The notes: generated by a model from the sequence alone, not told the origin. A stretch of DNA of 64,000 bases from Paraburkholderia kururiensis (GCF_034424375.1 NZ_CP139965.1:5518001-5582000), one strand, 5' to 3'; counted from the first letter of the stretch, positions 15,906-24,006 are shown. A program made the numbers and translations.

Positions 15906-16911
15906 AACAGCAGGCGGCAAGACCCTCGACGTGGCGGTGTTCGGCGCGGGCCGCATCGGCCGCATTCACGCGGCCAATCTCGCAAGACAGCCCAGCGTGC
16001 GGCTCAAGTACGTGGTGGACGTGAACCGCGAGGCGGCCGCCGCGCTCGCGGCGCAGCACGGCGCGCAGGTGGCGGACGTGGACGGTGCGATGGGCGATGC
16101 GTCGATTGGCGCAACCGTGATCTGTTCGAGCACGGACACGCACGCGGACCTCATCCTGAAATCCGCGGCAGCGAAGAAGCACGTGTTCTGCGAGAAGCCC
16201 GTCGATCTCGCGATCGAGCGCGCGCGCGAATGCGCAGACGCGGTGACCCGCGCGGGCGTGGTCTGCATGATCGGCTTTCAGCGCCGCTTCGACCCGACCT
16301 TCGCGGCGGTGAAGGCGCGCATCGACGCGGGCGAAATCGGCACGCCGGAAATGCTCGTCGTGACGAGCCGCGATCCGGGCGCGCCGCCCGTGGAGTACAT
16401 CAAGCACTCGGGCGGCATCTTCAAGGACATGCTGATCCACGACTTCGACATCTTCCGCTGGATTCTGGACGACGAAGCCGCGACGGTTCATGCCACGGGC
16501 AGTTGCCTCACGGACCCGGCGATTGCCGAGGCAGGCGACATCGATTCGACCGCGGTCACGATTCGCACGAAGCGCGGGCGGCTCTGCCAGATCAACACCA
16601 CGCGGCGCGCTGCCTACGGCTACGACCAGCGCTTCGAAGTGCTGGGCAGCGAAGGCATGCTCCAGGCGGGCAACGTGCGGCCCACGGAAGTGGTGGCGTG
16701 GTCGAAGCGTGCTGTCGCGATCGACGTGCCCGAGGCGTTCTTCCTCGAACGCTATCGCGCCGCGTATGCCGACGAGATCGCGCATTTCTTCGCCGCCGTG
16801 ACCGAAGGCAAGCCCGTGCGCACGACGGTAGCGGACGGCCTGAAGGCGCTCGAACTGGCCGAGGCCGCCACGCAGTCGTGGCGCGAAGGGCGCATCGTGC
16901 AGCTGGGCTGA
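15898..16911 (+). CDS. iolG: myo-inositol 2-dehydrogenase IolG
   Basis: A 337-residue NAD-dependent dehydrogenase of the Gfo/Idh/MocA family, oxidising myo-inositol to scyllo-inosose, the first step of the pathway. The Rossmann motif VFGAGRIGRIHAANLA (residues ~14-29), FCEKPVDL with the conserved EKP, GFQRRFDPTF, and the catalytic Asp/His segment LIHDFDIFRW are all present. Its start lies inside the end of iolR (eight-base overlap). The second dehydrogenase follows 40 nt downstream. Confidence 0.93.
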   Translation: MTETAGGKTLDVAVFGAGRIGRIHAANLARQPSVRLKYVVDVNREAAAALAAQHGAQVADVDGAMGDASIGATVICSSTDTHADLILKSAAAKKHVFCEKPVDLAIERARECADAVTRAGVVCMIGFQRRFDPTFAAVKARIDAGEIGTPEMLVVTSRDPGAPPVEYIKHSGGIFKDMLIHDFDIFRWILDDEAATVHATGSCLTDPAIAEAGDIDSTAVTIRTKRGRLCQINTTRRAAYGYDQRFEVLGSEGMLQAGNVRPTEVVAWSKRAVAIDVPEAFFLERYRAAYADEIAHFFAAVTEGKPVRTTVADGLKALELAEAATQSWREGRIVQLG

Positions 16912-16951
16912 CGCGCGTTCGTTCACAGAGAGCATCGAGGAGACACGACTG

Positions 16952-18001
16952 ATGGCGACAACAGCCAACATCACAACTTCGCAGCCGCTGCGCATCGGCG
17001 TGGTGGGGCTCGGGCGGCTCGGACGGCGCCATGCCGAGAACCTCGCGTTCCGCGTGCCGGGCGCGACACTGGCAGCGGCGTGCAGTCCGCTCGCCGAGGA
17101 ATGCGCGTGGGCGCGCGAGCGCTTTGCCGCCACGCGCGTCTACGACGACTATGCGGCCCTGCTCGCCGACGCTGCCGTCGACGCGGTGTGGCTCGTCACG
17201 CCGTCTTCGCTGCACGCGCAGCAGATCGTCGATGCGCTGCATGCGGGCAAGCACGTGTTCTGCGAGAAGCCGCTTTCGCTCGACGTGGCCGAATGCGAAC
17301 GCGTGCTCGGCGTGGCCGCGCGCTATCCGCACCTCAAGGTGACGATCGGCTTCATGCGCCGTTTCGATCCGAGCTATCGCGACGCATTCGGCAAGGTGCA
17401 GACGGGCGCGATCGGACGGCCGTTTCTCGTGCGCTCGCAGACCTGCGACCAGAACGACCCCGAAGGTTTTTTCGTGCGTTTCGCGCCCACCTCGGGGGGC
17501 ATCTTTCTGGACTGCACCGTGCACGACATCGACGTGGCGCGCTGGCTGCTCGGCTTTCCGCGCGCCAAACGCGTCTACGCGAGCGGCACGATCGCGCTGC
17601 ACGAGGGACTGCGCGCAGCAGGCGATGTGGATAACGGCGTGGCCATCTGCGAATTCGAAGGCGGGCAGCTTGCGGTGTTCTACGCGTCGCGCACCATGGC
17701 GCACGGCAACGATACGTCATCCGAAGTAATCGGCACCGCGGGCGCGCTCACGGTGGGGCGCAATCCTCGCGCGAACCGCGTGGAGATCTACGACAACACC
17801 GGCATTCGCAACGAATGCACGCCGACTTTCTTCGACCGCTTCGAAGAGGCGTTCCTGTGCGAGGCGCAAGCGTTCGTCGCGGCGGTGAGGAACGGCGAGC
17901 AGGCGGGCGCCACGTTGGCCGATGCACTGGAAGCCACGCGCATCGGCAGCGCGCTGCGGCGTTCGCTCGAGACGGGCGAGGCGGTGACGTTGCAGGCGTG
18001 A
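16952..18001 (+). CDS. Second Gfo/Idh/MocA inositol-type dehydrogenase
   Basis: A 349-residue paralogue of IolG with the same layout: VVGLGRLGRRHAENLA Rossmann loop, FCEKPLSLD, GFMRRFDPSY and the catalytic CTVHDIDVARWLL. It probably oxidises another inositol isomer (scyllo-inositol or D-chiro-inositol) or a related polyol, since the locus already has a canonical IolG. The substrate cannot be read from sequence. It lies 40 nt after iolG in the same operon, with AGGAGAC before the ATG. It is the last inositol gene; the next promoter begins about 50 nt later. Confidence 0.85.
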   Translation: MATTANITTSQPLRIGVVGLGRLGRRHAENLAFRVPGATLAAACSPLAEECAWARERFAATRVYDDYAALLADAAVDAVWLVTPSSLHAQQIVDALHAGKHVFCEKPLSLDVAECERVLGVAARYPHLKVTIGFMRRFDPSYRDAFGKVQTGAIGRPFLVRSQTCDQNDPEGFFVRFAPTSGGIFLDCTVHDIDVARWLLGFPRAKRVYASGTIALHEGLRAAGDVDNGVAICEFEGGQLAVFYASRTMAHGNDTSSEVIGTAGALTVGRNPRANRVEIYDNTGIRNECTPTFFDRFEEAFLCEAQAFVAAVRNGEQAGATLADALEATRIGSALRRSLETGEAVTLQA

Positions 18002-18051
18002 AGCGGAACGTCGTGGCGGCAGCCCGCACAGCGGCGCCACGGCGGCTGCGG

Positions 18052-18057
18052 TAAAAT
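18052..18057 (+). promoter_or_regulatory. Candidate -10 element for the TusA-like gene
   Basis: TAAAAT (18052-18057) stands alone in a GC-rich spacer about 54 bases before the TusA-like ATG and matches TATAAT at five of six bases. No clear -35 is seen. Confidence 0.35.
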
Positions 18058-18110
18058 CCGGCCTTCTACGAGCGCGCCGCTGGCGCGCCTCTCCCGAAGG
18101 TCGAACACCG

Positions 18111-18344
18111 ATGCAAACTCAGGTTCACAAGGAAGTGGATGCGCGCGGGCTCAACTGTCCGCTGCCCATCCTGCGCGCCAAGAAGGCGCTGGCCGACATG
18201 GAAAGCGGGCAGATTCTGAAGGTGCTCGCCACCGATCCGGGCTCGCAACGCGATTTCGCCGCCTTCGCGAAGCAGACGGGTAACGAGATCGTGGAAAGCT
18301 CCGTGGAGGACAAGACCTTCGTGTTTCTCATGCGGCGGCGCTAG
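18111..18344 (+). CDS. TusA/SirA-family sulfur carrier protein
   Basis: A complete 77-residue TusA-like protein. The family's active site CPLP is at Cys16 (DARGLNCPLPILRAKKAL), and the C-terminal strand reads ESSVEDKTFVFLMRRR. TusA proteins carry persulfide sulfur, in E. coli toward tRNA 2-thiouridine synthesis and molybdenum cofactor enzymes. No TusBCDE genes are nearby, so this is an orphan carrier whose partner is unknown. Its own -10-like element suggests a separate transcript from the inositol genes. Confidence 0.9.
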   Translation: MQTQVHKEVDARGLNCPLPILRAKKALADMESGQILKVLATDPGSQRDFAAFAKQTGNEIVESSVEDKTFVFLMRRR

Positions 18345-18430
18345 GCGGTCGCCGTTTCTCGTTTGTGCCGGTCGTGAGAGGGTTCGCGGCTGGTTTTTCC
18401 TCCGGCTTTCCCGTTCGTATCCTTCCACGC

Positions 18431-19576
18431 TCACGCGAGCGACCGCAGCCGCGTGATCCGGTCGTCGCTCAATACGCGGCTGACCGAAAGCACGTCATCC
18501 ACCGCCCATACGCAGTGAAACCAGCCTGTCGGCACGACGAGCAGATCGCCGGGCGCCAGCAACACGTCGACGCCCTGCGCCTCGGCAAAACGCGGGTGCC
18601 GTTCGAAGTCCGGTGCGTCCACGTCCACCGCGCAGACCCGGTAGCTGTTGAACGCATCGAGCGCATAGAGCGCGCGTTCCTGGGCCGGACTATAGAGGCG
18701 CACGCGCTTGCGTCCCAGCACCTGCGCGAGAAACGAGTTGCCGAGATCGCAATGCAGACGCGTGACCGCTTGCGTGCTGCGCCGGCCGGCCCAGAGCTGT
18801 CCCGGACCCAGCAGGTCGCGAGGCACGAGCGGCATCGCAAAGCGGGTCTCCCACGCGGGCGGCAGCAGGCAGCCTTCGGTGTAGGGCGTGGCGCTCTGCG
18901 CGGCCGTATCCGAAAACGCGTCGATCAGCGCGCTCACGCGCACGTGTTGACCTTCTCCCGAGGCGATGGGCAGTACCGTTTCGCCTTCTCGCACGCGCCA
19001 GTCGGCGGCGCTCCATTGCGTCTCGGGCCAGTCGAGCACCCCTGCGAGATGCAATGGGGTGCTCGATTGCAGCGCGTTCAACACCTGCGCGAGCAACGCC
19101 TGCTCGGAGCCATCGTGCCGCGATACACGGGCTACGGCCCGCAGCGACCCCGGCGCGTGCGCACGAGCCCGTGCAAGCGCGGCGCGCTGCGTTGCATCGG
19201 GCCGCTTGAGCAATTGAATCCACCAGGCGGCGATCCGGCTGGTTCCCGTGACGCGTGCGCCGCCCAGGGCGAGGCTTTGGGCGCTGCGCAGATCGAACGA
19301 CGCAGGGTGCTCGAGCACGTGTTCGAGCAGCGCGCGCGACAACGTCAACGTGCACATGGCGGGCGGCTGCGAGTCGCACTCATCGGGCGAAATCGATTGC
19401 ACGGTCGCACCCATCACGAAGCGCCAGCACTCGCGCTCATGACCGGTTACGACGAGATCCAGCGTGTACGTCTGGGTGGGCGCAACGTAGTGTTCGGCCA
19501 GTCTTTCGACGGTGCGCTTCATCAAGGCGTACGTGTCGAGAAGCGGCTTCGTGGCGAGTGGCGTTTCAGCGGGCAT
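18431..19576 (-). CDS. SCP2-like domain fused to JmjC-like cupin domain
   Basis: A 381-residue cytosolic protein of unknown function. Residues ~40-130 resemble an SCP2 sterol-binding-like domain (CTLTLSRALLEHVL, then SLALGGARVTGTSRIAAWWIQL). The C-terminal part is a JmjC/cupin-8-like fold. An iron-binding triad is apparent: His275-x-Asp277 (RLHCDLGNSF) and His354 (VPTGWFHCVW), with PGDLLVVPTGW as the usual strand. It could be a 2-oxoglutarate-dependent oxygenase acting on a hydrophobic or protein-bound substrate, but that is inference. It converges with the TusA-like gene, 86 nt away. Confidence 0.6.
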   Translation of the reverse strand: MPAETPLATKPLLDTYALMKRTVERLAEHYVAPTQTYTLDLVVTGHERECWRFVMGATVQSISPDECDSQPPAMCTLTLSRALLEHVLEHPASFDLRSAQSLALGGARVTGTSRIAAWWIQLLKRPDATQRAALARARAHAPGSLRAVARVSRHDGSEQALLAQVLNALQSSTPLHLAGVLDWPETQWSAADWRVREGETVLPIASGEGQHVRVSALIDAFSDTAAQSATPYTEGCLLPPAWETRFAMPLVPRDLLGPGQLWAGRRSTQAVTRLHCDLGNSFLAQVLGRKRVRLYSPAQERALYALDAFNSYRVCAVDVDAPDFERHPRFAEAQGVDVLLAPGDLLVVPTGWFHCVWAVDDVLSVSRVLSDDRITRLRSLA

Positions 19577-19975
19577 CAGTTTCAGCAGACGTAAGACCAG
19601 AATGAGAGTTGTCGAATAAGCGACGAGTCAACGCGATAATTGCCGATCCGGTTTTACCCGATGTCTTACGCGCCTCGCACGCACGCCGCGACGAACCACG
19701 CGATGGCAGGTGCGACCACACGAAGCCATCCCCGGCGCGTGCCGACGACGCGAAGCGCATCGTGAAACCCGCGCCGCACAAGGCGTGCGGGCCGTCCCTA
19801 TGGCGAAAAAATGCGCGCCATGTTCAGCTTGCCGCTGACGTGTGAGGATGCCGAAAGAAGCGCGAGCGCGTTATCGCCGGAATGAATGTGCGCGCATCGC
19901 GACACGTCTGCACTTCAGTAATACGCAATACCTGTCGATAAATAGCGAACATACGATTCGCTTCACGGGGGAGTC
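19577..19975. other. Divergent intergenic region between the JmjC-like gene and aer
   Basis: In these 399 nt no protein with a convincing start or family resemblance was found. The right half is AT-richer, especially 19911-19970. Toward aer, GTCGATAA (19933-19940) resembles a sigma-28 -10, but the matching -35 is poor. Toward the JmjC-like gene, a minus-strand TTGACT near 19631 could be a -35. No hairpin with a U-tract is seen. Confidence 0.4.
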
Positions 19976-21520
19976 ATGCGAAACAACCAGCCAGTCACGC
20001 AGCACGAATTCGAGTTTCCCGACAACGCCACGCTGATGTCCACCACGGACGCGCAGAGTCACATCACCTACGCCAACGCGGCGTTCATTCAGGTCAGCGG
20101 CTTTTCCGAGGAAGAAATTCAGGGCCAGCCGCACAACATCGTGCGTCATCCCGACATGCCGAAAGAAGCGTTCGCCGACATGTGGGCCACGCTGAAGGGC
20201 GGCGAGCCGTGGACGGCGCTCGTCAAGAACCGCCGCAAGAACGGCGATCACTACTGGGTGCGGGCCAACGCGATACCGGTGGTGCGCAACGGCCGGGCCG
20301 CGGGCTACATGTCGGTGCGAACCAAGGCGACGCGCGAGGAAATTGCCGCAGCGGAGTCGCTCTATCGCGACTTCCGCGAGGGCAAGGCCGGCAACCGGCG
20401 CTTTCACAAGGGCCTGCTGGTGCGCCGCGGCCTGATGGGGTGGATGTCGCTGCTGACGACGATGCCGGTGCGCTGGCGTATCCGCTCGGCGTTGCTCGTC
20501 ATGGCGCCGGCGACGGTCGCCGCGGCCTGGCTGCTCGGCCTTGCCGGCGGCGCGCTGGGCGGCTTTGCGGCGCTGATGGCGGCGTTGTCGTTCGTGGCCA
20601 CGTGGTGGCTCGAATCGCAGATTTCGCGACCGCTCGAACAGGTGCTTGCCCAGGCGCTGCGCGTGGCGACGGGGGAGAGCCAGAACGTCGTTCACATGAA
20701 CCGCGCCGACGAAATCGGCATGACGCTGCGCACGATCAGCCAGCTCGGCCTGATGTTTCGCTGGCTTATCGACGACGTGAGCGAGCAGGTCATCAACGTG
20801 CAGCGCGCGAGCGACGAGATCGCGCAGGGCAACACCGATCTGAGCAAGCGCACCGAGCAGGCCGCCTTCAGCGTGCAGCAGACGGCGGCGTCCATGGCGC
20901 AGATGACGGCCACGGTGAAGAGCAATGCCGAAACGGCGCTGCAGGCCAACACGCTTTCGGGCTCGGCGAGCGGCGCTGCGGCGCGGGGCGGGCGCGCGGT
21001 GTCCGAAGTCGTGCATACGATGAACGAGATCACCGACAGCTCGCGGCGCATTGCCGACATCATCGGCGTGATCGACGGCATCGCGTTCCAGACCAACATC
21101 CTGGCGCTCAACGCGGCAGTGGAGGCCGCACGCGCGGGCGAACAGGGACGCGGTTTCGCCGTGGTGGCGGGCGAAGTGCGCGGGCTCGCGCAACGCAGCG
21201 CGAACGCGGCGCGCGAGATCAAGGACCTGATCGGCGCGAGCGTGGAGCGCGTGGAGTCGGGCGCGCGCATTGTGGACGACGCGGGCACGACGATGGACGA
21301 GATCGTGGCGCAGGTGAAACGCGTTTCGGACCTCATCGCCGAAATTCGCGCGGCCACCGAGGAGCAGAGCAGCGGTGTCACGCAAGTGGACGCGGCGGTG
21401 GGCGAACTGGACCGCATTACGCAGCAGAACGCGGCGCTGGTCGAAGAAAGCACGGCGGCGTCGGAGAGTCTCAAACAGCAGGCTACGCGTCTGGTCGATG
21501 CCGTGAGCGTGTTTCGTTGA
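19976..21520 (+). CDS. aer: Aer-type PAS chemoreceptor (aerotaxis/energy taxis)
   Basis: A 514-residue chemoreceptor with the Aer layout. A cytoplasmic N-terminal PAS domain (residues ~15-120; TYANAAFIQVSGFSEEEIQG, then NIVRHPDMPKEAFADMW, both close to Aer) probably binds FAD. A membrane hairpin (~170-212) with no periplasmic domain follows, then HAMP and the signalling domain with tip DGIAFQTNILALNAAVEAAR near residue 365. Aer senses redox/oxygen and drives energy taxis through CheA. The length is close to E. coli Aer (506). There is no CheR-binding tail. The signalling tip is almost identical to that of the receptor at 2042. Confidence 0.9.
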   Translation: MRNNQPVTQHEFEFPDNATLMSTTDAQSHITYANAAFIQVSGFSEEEIQGQPHNIVRHPDMPKEAFADMWATLKGGEPWTALVKNRRKNGDHYWVRANAIPVVRNGRAAGYMSVRTKATREEIAAAESLYRDFREGKAGNRRFHKGLLVRRGLMGWMSLLTTMPVRWRIRSALLVMAPATVAAAWLLGLAGGALGGFAALMAALSFVATWWLESQISRPLEQVLAQALRVATGESQNVVHMNRADEIGMTLRTISQLGLMFRWLIDDVSEQVINVQRASDEIAQGNTDLSKRTEQAAFSVQQTAASMAQMTATVKSNAETALQANTLSGSASGAAARGGRAVSEVVHTMNEITDSSRRIADIIGVIDGIAFQTNILALNAAVEAARAGEQGRGFAVVAGEVRGLAQRSANAAREIKDLIGASVERVESGARIVDDAGTTMDEIVAQVKRVSDLIAEIRAATEEQSSGVTQVDAAVGELDRITQQNAALVEESTAASESLKQQATRLVDAVSVFR

Positions 21521-21588
21521 GGCACGCGCTGGTTCGGGCCACGTGCAGCAGAGCGAACACGCAGCGGCACGCGCCCGAACCGGTGGCC

Positions 21589-21615
21589 CGAGGCGGCGGC
21601 ACGTCTGCCGCCTCG
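21589..21615 (+). terminator. Hairpin after aer (terminator without a clear U-tract)
   Basis: CGAGGCGGC (21589-21597) pairs perfectly with GCCGCCTCG (21607-21615) across a nine-base loop, about 70 bases after the aer stop. There is no run of T after it, so termination would be weak. It abuts the FNR-type box at 21616. Confidence 0.35.
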
Positions 21616-21629
21616 CTGATACAGATCAA
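21616..21629. promoter_or_regulatory. FNR/Anr-type box upstream of small gene at 21692
   Basis: CTGAT-ACAG-ATCAA matches the FNR-family consensus TTGAT-N4-ATCAA at nine of ten defined bases. It is centred about 69 bases before the ATG of the small protein. It suggests oxygen- or nitric-oxide-responsive control by an FNR/Dnr-type regulator. Confidence 0.5.
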
Positions 21630-21691
21630 GGTAGGCGGCGTCCGCGCATGGCAATTCTCTCGTGGTCATTCACGGCGTGTGCGAGGGCGCC

Positions 21692-22006
21692 ATGAACAAT
21701 CCGCATACGATTCGGTTGCCCGGTGCGTTGCGCAACGGGCGCGAGACAGTGGCCGTCGCGGGGCGCCTCGACGACGAGCAGTTCGCATCCTGCCAGGTCG
21801 CATTTCTGCAAGCGGTGTTCGGCCACGCCGACTATCTGCGCAGCCGCGCTCGACCCACGCCGGTGGCCGATGCGTTCCTGAGCGCAATGGTGAATCTGCT
21901 CGAAGGCATCGCACTCAACGATACGAGCGAGAGTACGGTTTGCCGCGAGCAGCTCGTGCGGATCATCGCGGCGCTGTCTGCGCAAACGGCGTCTCGCGGC
22001 GGATGA
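21692..22006 (+). CDS. Conserved small protein, paralogue of the 23692-24006 product
   Basis: A 104-residue cytosolic protein of unknown function, predicted mostly helical, with no signal peptide, membrane segment or known catalytic motif. A gapless alignment (two-residue offset) with the protein at 23692-24006 shares about 31 identities. They include LPxALR near the N-terminus, QF, QV, LR, RxTPxADxF (residues 54-62), VNLLExxxLN (67-76) and II near the end. Both are 104 residues long. The ATG (21692) follows GAGGG; a longer in-frame start at 21662 is less likely. An FNR-type box precedes it. The paralogy itself argues that both genes are real. Confidence 0.65.
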   Translation: MNNPHTIRLPGALRNGRETVAVAGRLDDEQFASCQVAFLQAVFGHADYLRSRARPTPVADAFLSAMVNLLEGIALNDTSESTVCREQLVRIIAALSAQTASRGG

Positions 22007-22036
22007 CGTCGCATCGAGTCTTGCCGGCGCGAGGCG

Positions 22037-22063
22037 TGGACACTGTCGCAGTTGTGCTATAAA
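22037..22063 (+). promoter_or_regulatory. Candidate promoter of the HTH-cNMP regulator gene
   Basis: TGGACA (22037-22042) and TATAAA (22058-22063) are 15 bases apart, a little short of the ideal. A transcript starting near 22070 would have a leader of ~120 nt to the GTG at 22192. Confidence 0.35.
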
Positions 22064-22191
22064 GGGTGCGCTTTCGACCGGACCCGGTCCCCTCGTGCGG
22101 TCACCTTACCCGGTTACTTCATCGACATGCCGCAGCGCTGCCATGCCGTCCATGTCGAGTTCTCTGGACGCCAACCCAGGCCAATAACACT

Positions 22192-23202
22192 GTGCGCGAC
22201 TGGTACGCATTGTTCGACGATGTCAAAACGCGGGGCGGCTTCGCAAGCGACGCCCAGCTTGCAGACGCTCTCCATCTCACCCGTGCCCAGATATCGGCCT
22301 GGCGCAACGGCAAGAGCGATCTCGGTACCCTCGTCAAGCTTCGCATTCTCGACGTACTCGGTCACAACGACGTGCGCTCGGCCGTGCTGAGCCTGCTGCC
22401 CGAAAGAAACCGCGACACGCTGATTCAGGAGCACCTCGCGCTCGTGCGACGCGTCGCAGGCCATGCAACCGCGGGCCGCAATGCGGACGGCACCGCCGCC
22501 GACGCTGCGGCGCCCGGCAACCGGCTGCTCGCCGCGCTTTCGCCGCGCGAGCGCGAGCGCCTCGAACCGCATCTCGCGCCGGTGGCGATGCCGCTCGGCC
22601 AGGTCGTGTTCCGGCAAGGCGAGCCGCTGACCAGCGTGTACCTGCCGACCACCGCGATCTTCGCGATTTTTCACGCGACGGCGGATCGCGCGCCGCTCGG
22701 CGTGGCGGTGGTGGGCAACGAGGGGATGCTGGGCTTGTCCGCGTGCATCGGCGAGCCGCATGCCGCACGGCGTGCCGTCGTGCAAGGGGCGGGCGAGGCC
22801 TTCCGGTTGAGCGTGGAGGTGGCACGCCGCGAGTTCGCGCTCGCGGGCGCGTTCCAGCGGGCGCTGCTGCGTTATACCCAGGCGCTCATGGCGCAGATGA
22901 CGCAGATCGCCTTGTGCGTGAACCATCACACGCCGCGTCAGCAGATGTGCCGCTGGCTCTTGCAGACGCTCAGCCGCCAGGATTCCGACGACATCCGTTT
23001 CAGTCAGAAGGTATTTCCCGACGTGCTGGGTGCCCACGCGGCGAGCGCGCTCGACGAACTGACGTCGCTCGAAGCGAGCGGCGCCGTGCGTTGCCGGCCA
23101 GGATCGATTCGCGTGCTCGATCGCACCGCGATCGAAGCGGCCGCGTGCGAATGCCACAGCACGCTCGAAAGCGAATACGGCCGCATCTTTGGGGTCGCCT
23201 GA
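22192..23202 (+). CDS. Cro-like HTH fused to Crp/Fnr cNMP-binding domain
   Basis: A regulator of about 336 residues. Residues ~5-60 form a Cro/DUF3693-like HTH (SDAQLADALHLTRAQISAWRNGKSD). Residues ~115-235 form a cyclic-nucleotide-binding-like barrel with LGQVVFRQGEPL and AVVGNEGMLGLS. The C-terminus keeps the Crp/Fnr tail IRVLDRTAIEAAACECHS. The usual recognition helix there is degraded (GAHAASALDEL, where relatives have Arg/Thr-rich GVRRTSVT), so DNA binding may have moved to the N-terminal HTH. The GTG start at 22192 is a choice: the frame stays open upstream to 22066 but lacks homology there, and no strong ribosome site is seen. Confidence 0.75.
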   Translation: MRDWYALFDDVKTRGGFASDAQLADALHLTRAQISAWRNGKSDLGTLVKLRILDVLGHNDVRSAVLSLLPERNRDTLIQEHLALVRRVAGHATAGRNADGTAADAAAPGNRLLAALSPRERERLEPHLAPVAMPLGQVVFRQGEPLTSVYLPTTAIFAIFHATADRAPLGVAVVGNEGMLGLSACIGEPHAARRAVVQGAGEAFRLSVEVARREFALAGAFQRALLRYTQALMAQMTQIALCVNHHTPRQQMCRWLLQTLSRQDSDDIRFSQKVFPDVLGAHAASALDELTSLEASGAVRCRPGSIRVLDRTAIEAAACECHSTLESEYGRIFGVA

Positions 23203-23225
23203 GCGCGCGCCACGGGCAGCGCGCG

Positions 23226-23564
23226 TCAGACTTCGGCGTGCGGGACGTCGGCGCGAATCGCGTCCCAGCCGAGCAGCCGCACGACCTGATCGAGCAGGCC
23301 GCTTCGGCGCCACGCCACGAACCGGTTGTAGCAGGTCTGCTGTGCCGGATAGCAGGACGGCAGCCGGTGCCATTTCTCGCCGCTCGTCATGACCCACAAG
23401 ACCGCATCCAGCACGGACCGGTCCGGGCATTTGCGCCGTCCGCCGCGTCTCGTTTCGTCGTTCGAGAACAGATGGGCGACCCGCATCCATTCTTCGTCGG
23501 ACACGCGACGCTCCGTCGCCGAGAGGCGAAAAGGCGTGACCACCCAACCGGTCTCTTGATGCAT
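23226..23564 (-). CDS. Stand-alone IS402-type transposase N-domain (DUF4096-like)
   Basis: A 112-residue protein matching the N-terminal DNA-binding half of IS5/IS402-family transposases: VSDEEWMRVAHLF, then SVLDAVLWVMTSGEKWHRLP and PAQQTCYNRFVAWRRSG. The DDE catalytic half is absent, and no terminal inverted repeats or target duplications are seen, so it cannot transpose alone. The start follows a good GAGGGG ribosome site, so it is probably expressed. It may be a relic, or a domesticated DNA-binding protein working with its neighbours. Confidence 0.7.
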   Translation of the reverse strand: MHQETGWVVTPFRLSATERRVSDEEWMRVAHLFSNDETRRGGRRKCPDRSVLDAVLWVMTSGEKWHRLPSCYPAQQTCYNRFVAWRRSGLLDQVVRLLGWDAIRADVPHAEV

Positions 23565-23691
23565 GGCAACCCCTCGTGTTCCAGTTCTGCGAACTGGTGT
23601 TGTCGTCCCGCACGCGCCGTGGATGAATGCGCTTTCTCTCGTGTCGGACGTTTTCTCATCGCGGCCGCGCCGTGTTGCGCGGGCCGTTGAA

Positions 23692-24006
23692 TCAGCCTGA
23701 CGCCGTTCGCCACGGGCCGTCTGTGAAGATCAGGTCGATGATCTGTTGCAGCCGGGCGATGCCGATGCCGGCTTCGTCAGGCGAATTGAGTTCGAGTGCT
23801 TCCAGCAGATTGACGATGCAGGCGACGAAGAGATCGGCGGCCGGCGTCTCGCGTCCGAATCCGCGCAGGCTGTGCGCGCGATGCAGGAGCAGGCGGATCA
23901 GTTCGACCTGCTTGCCGAGGAATTGCGCCTCGTCTTGCCTGTTGGCGTCGACCGGGCCACGTTCGTGTCCGCGCAGCGCGACCGGTAACAGGAAACTGTC
24001 GTTCAT
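23692..24006 (-). CDS. Conserved small protein, paralogue of the 21692-22006 product
   Basis: A 104-residue protein of unknown function beginning MNDSFLLPVALRG. It aligns without gaps to the product of 21692-22006, sharing LPxALR, QF/QV, RxTPxADxF (residues 52-60), VNLLExxxLN (65-74) and a terminal II. No signal peptide or membrane segment. The ATG at 24004-24006 was preferred over a longer frame because its length then equals the paralogue and it follows AGGA. About 100 bp upstream is a large double palindrome, probably its operator. Mostly helical; it could be a regulatory partner or sensor domain, but there is no direct evidence. Confidence 0.65.
   Translation of the reverse strand: MNDSFLLPVALRGHERGPVDANRQDEAQFLGKQVELIRLLLHRAHSLRGFGRETPAADLFVACIVNLLEALELNSPDEAGIGIARLQQIIDLIFTDGPWRTASG

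Noticed and set aside
19914..19940. Sigma-28-like promoter upstream of aer
   Set aside because: The -10 half GTCGATAA is good, but the -35 half at the correct spacing matches only three of eight bases.
22066..22191. N-terminal extension of the HTH-cNMP regulator from a GTG at 22066
   Set aside because: The extension overlaps the likely promoter and encodes an Arg/Pro/His-rich stretch without domain similarity.
23226..23564. Intact IS5/IS402 insertion sequence
   Set aside because: Only the N-terminal domain is encoded; there is no DDE half, no terminal inverted repeats and no target duplication.
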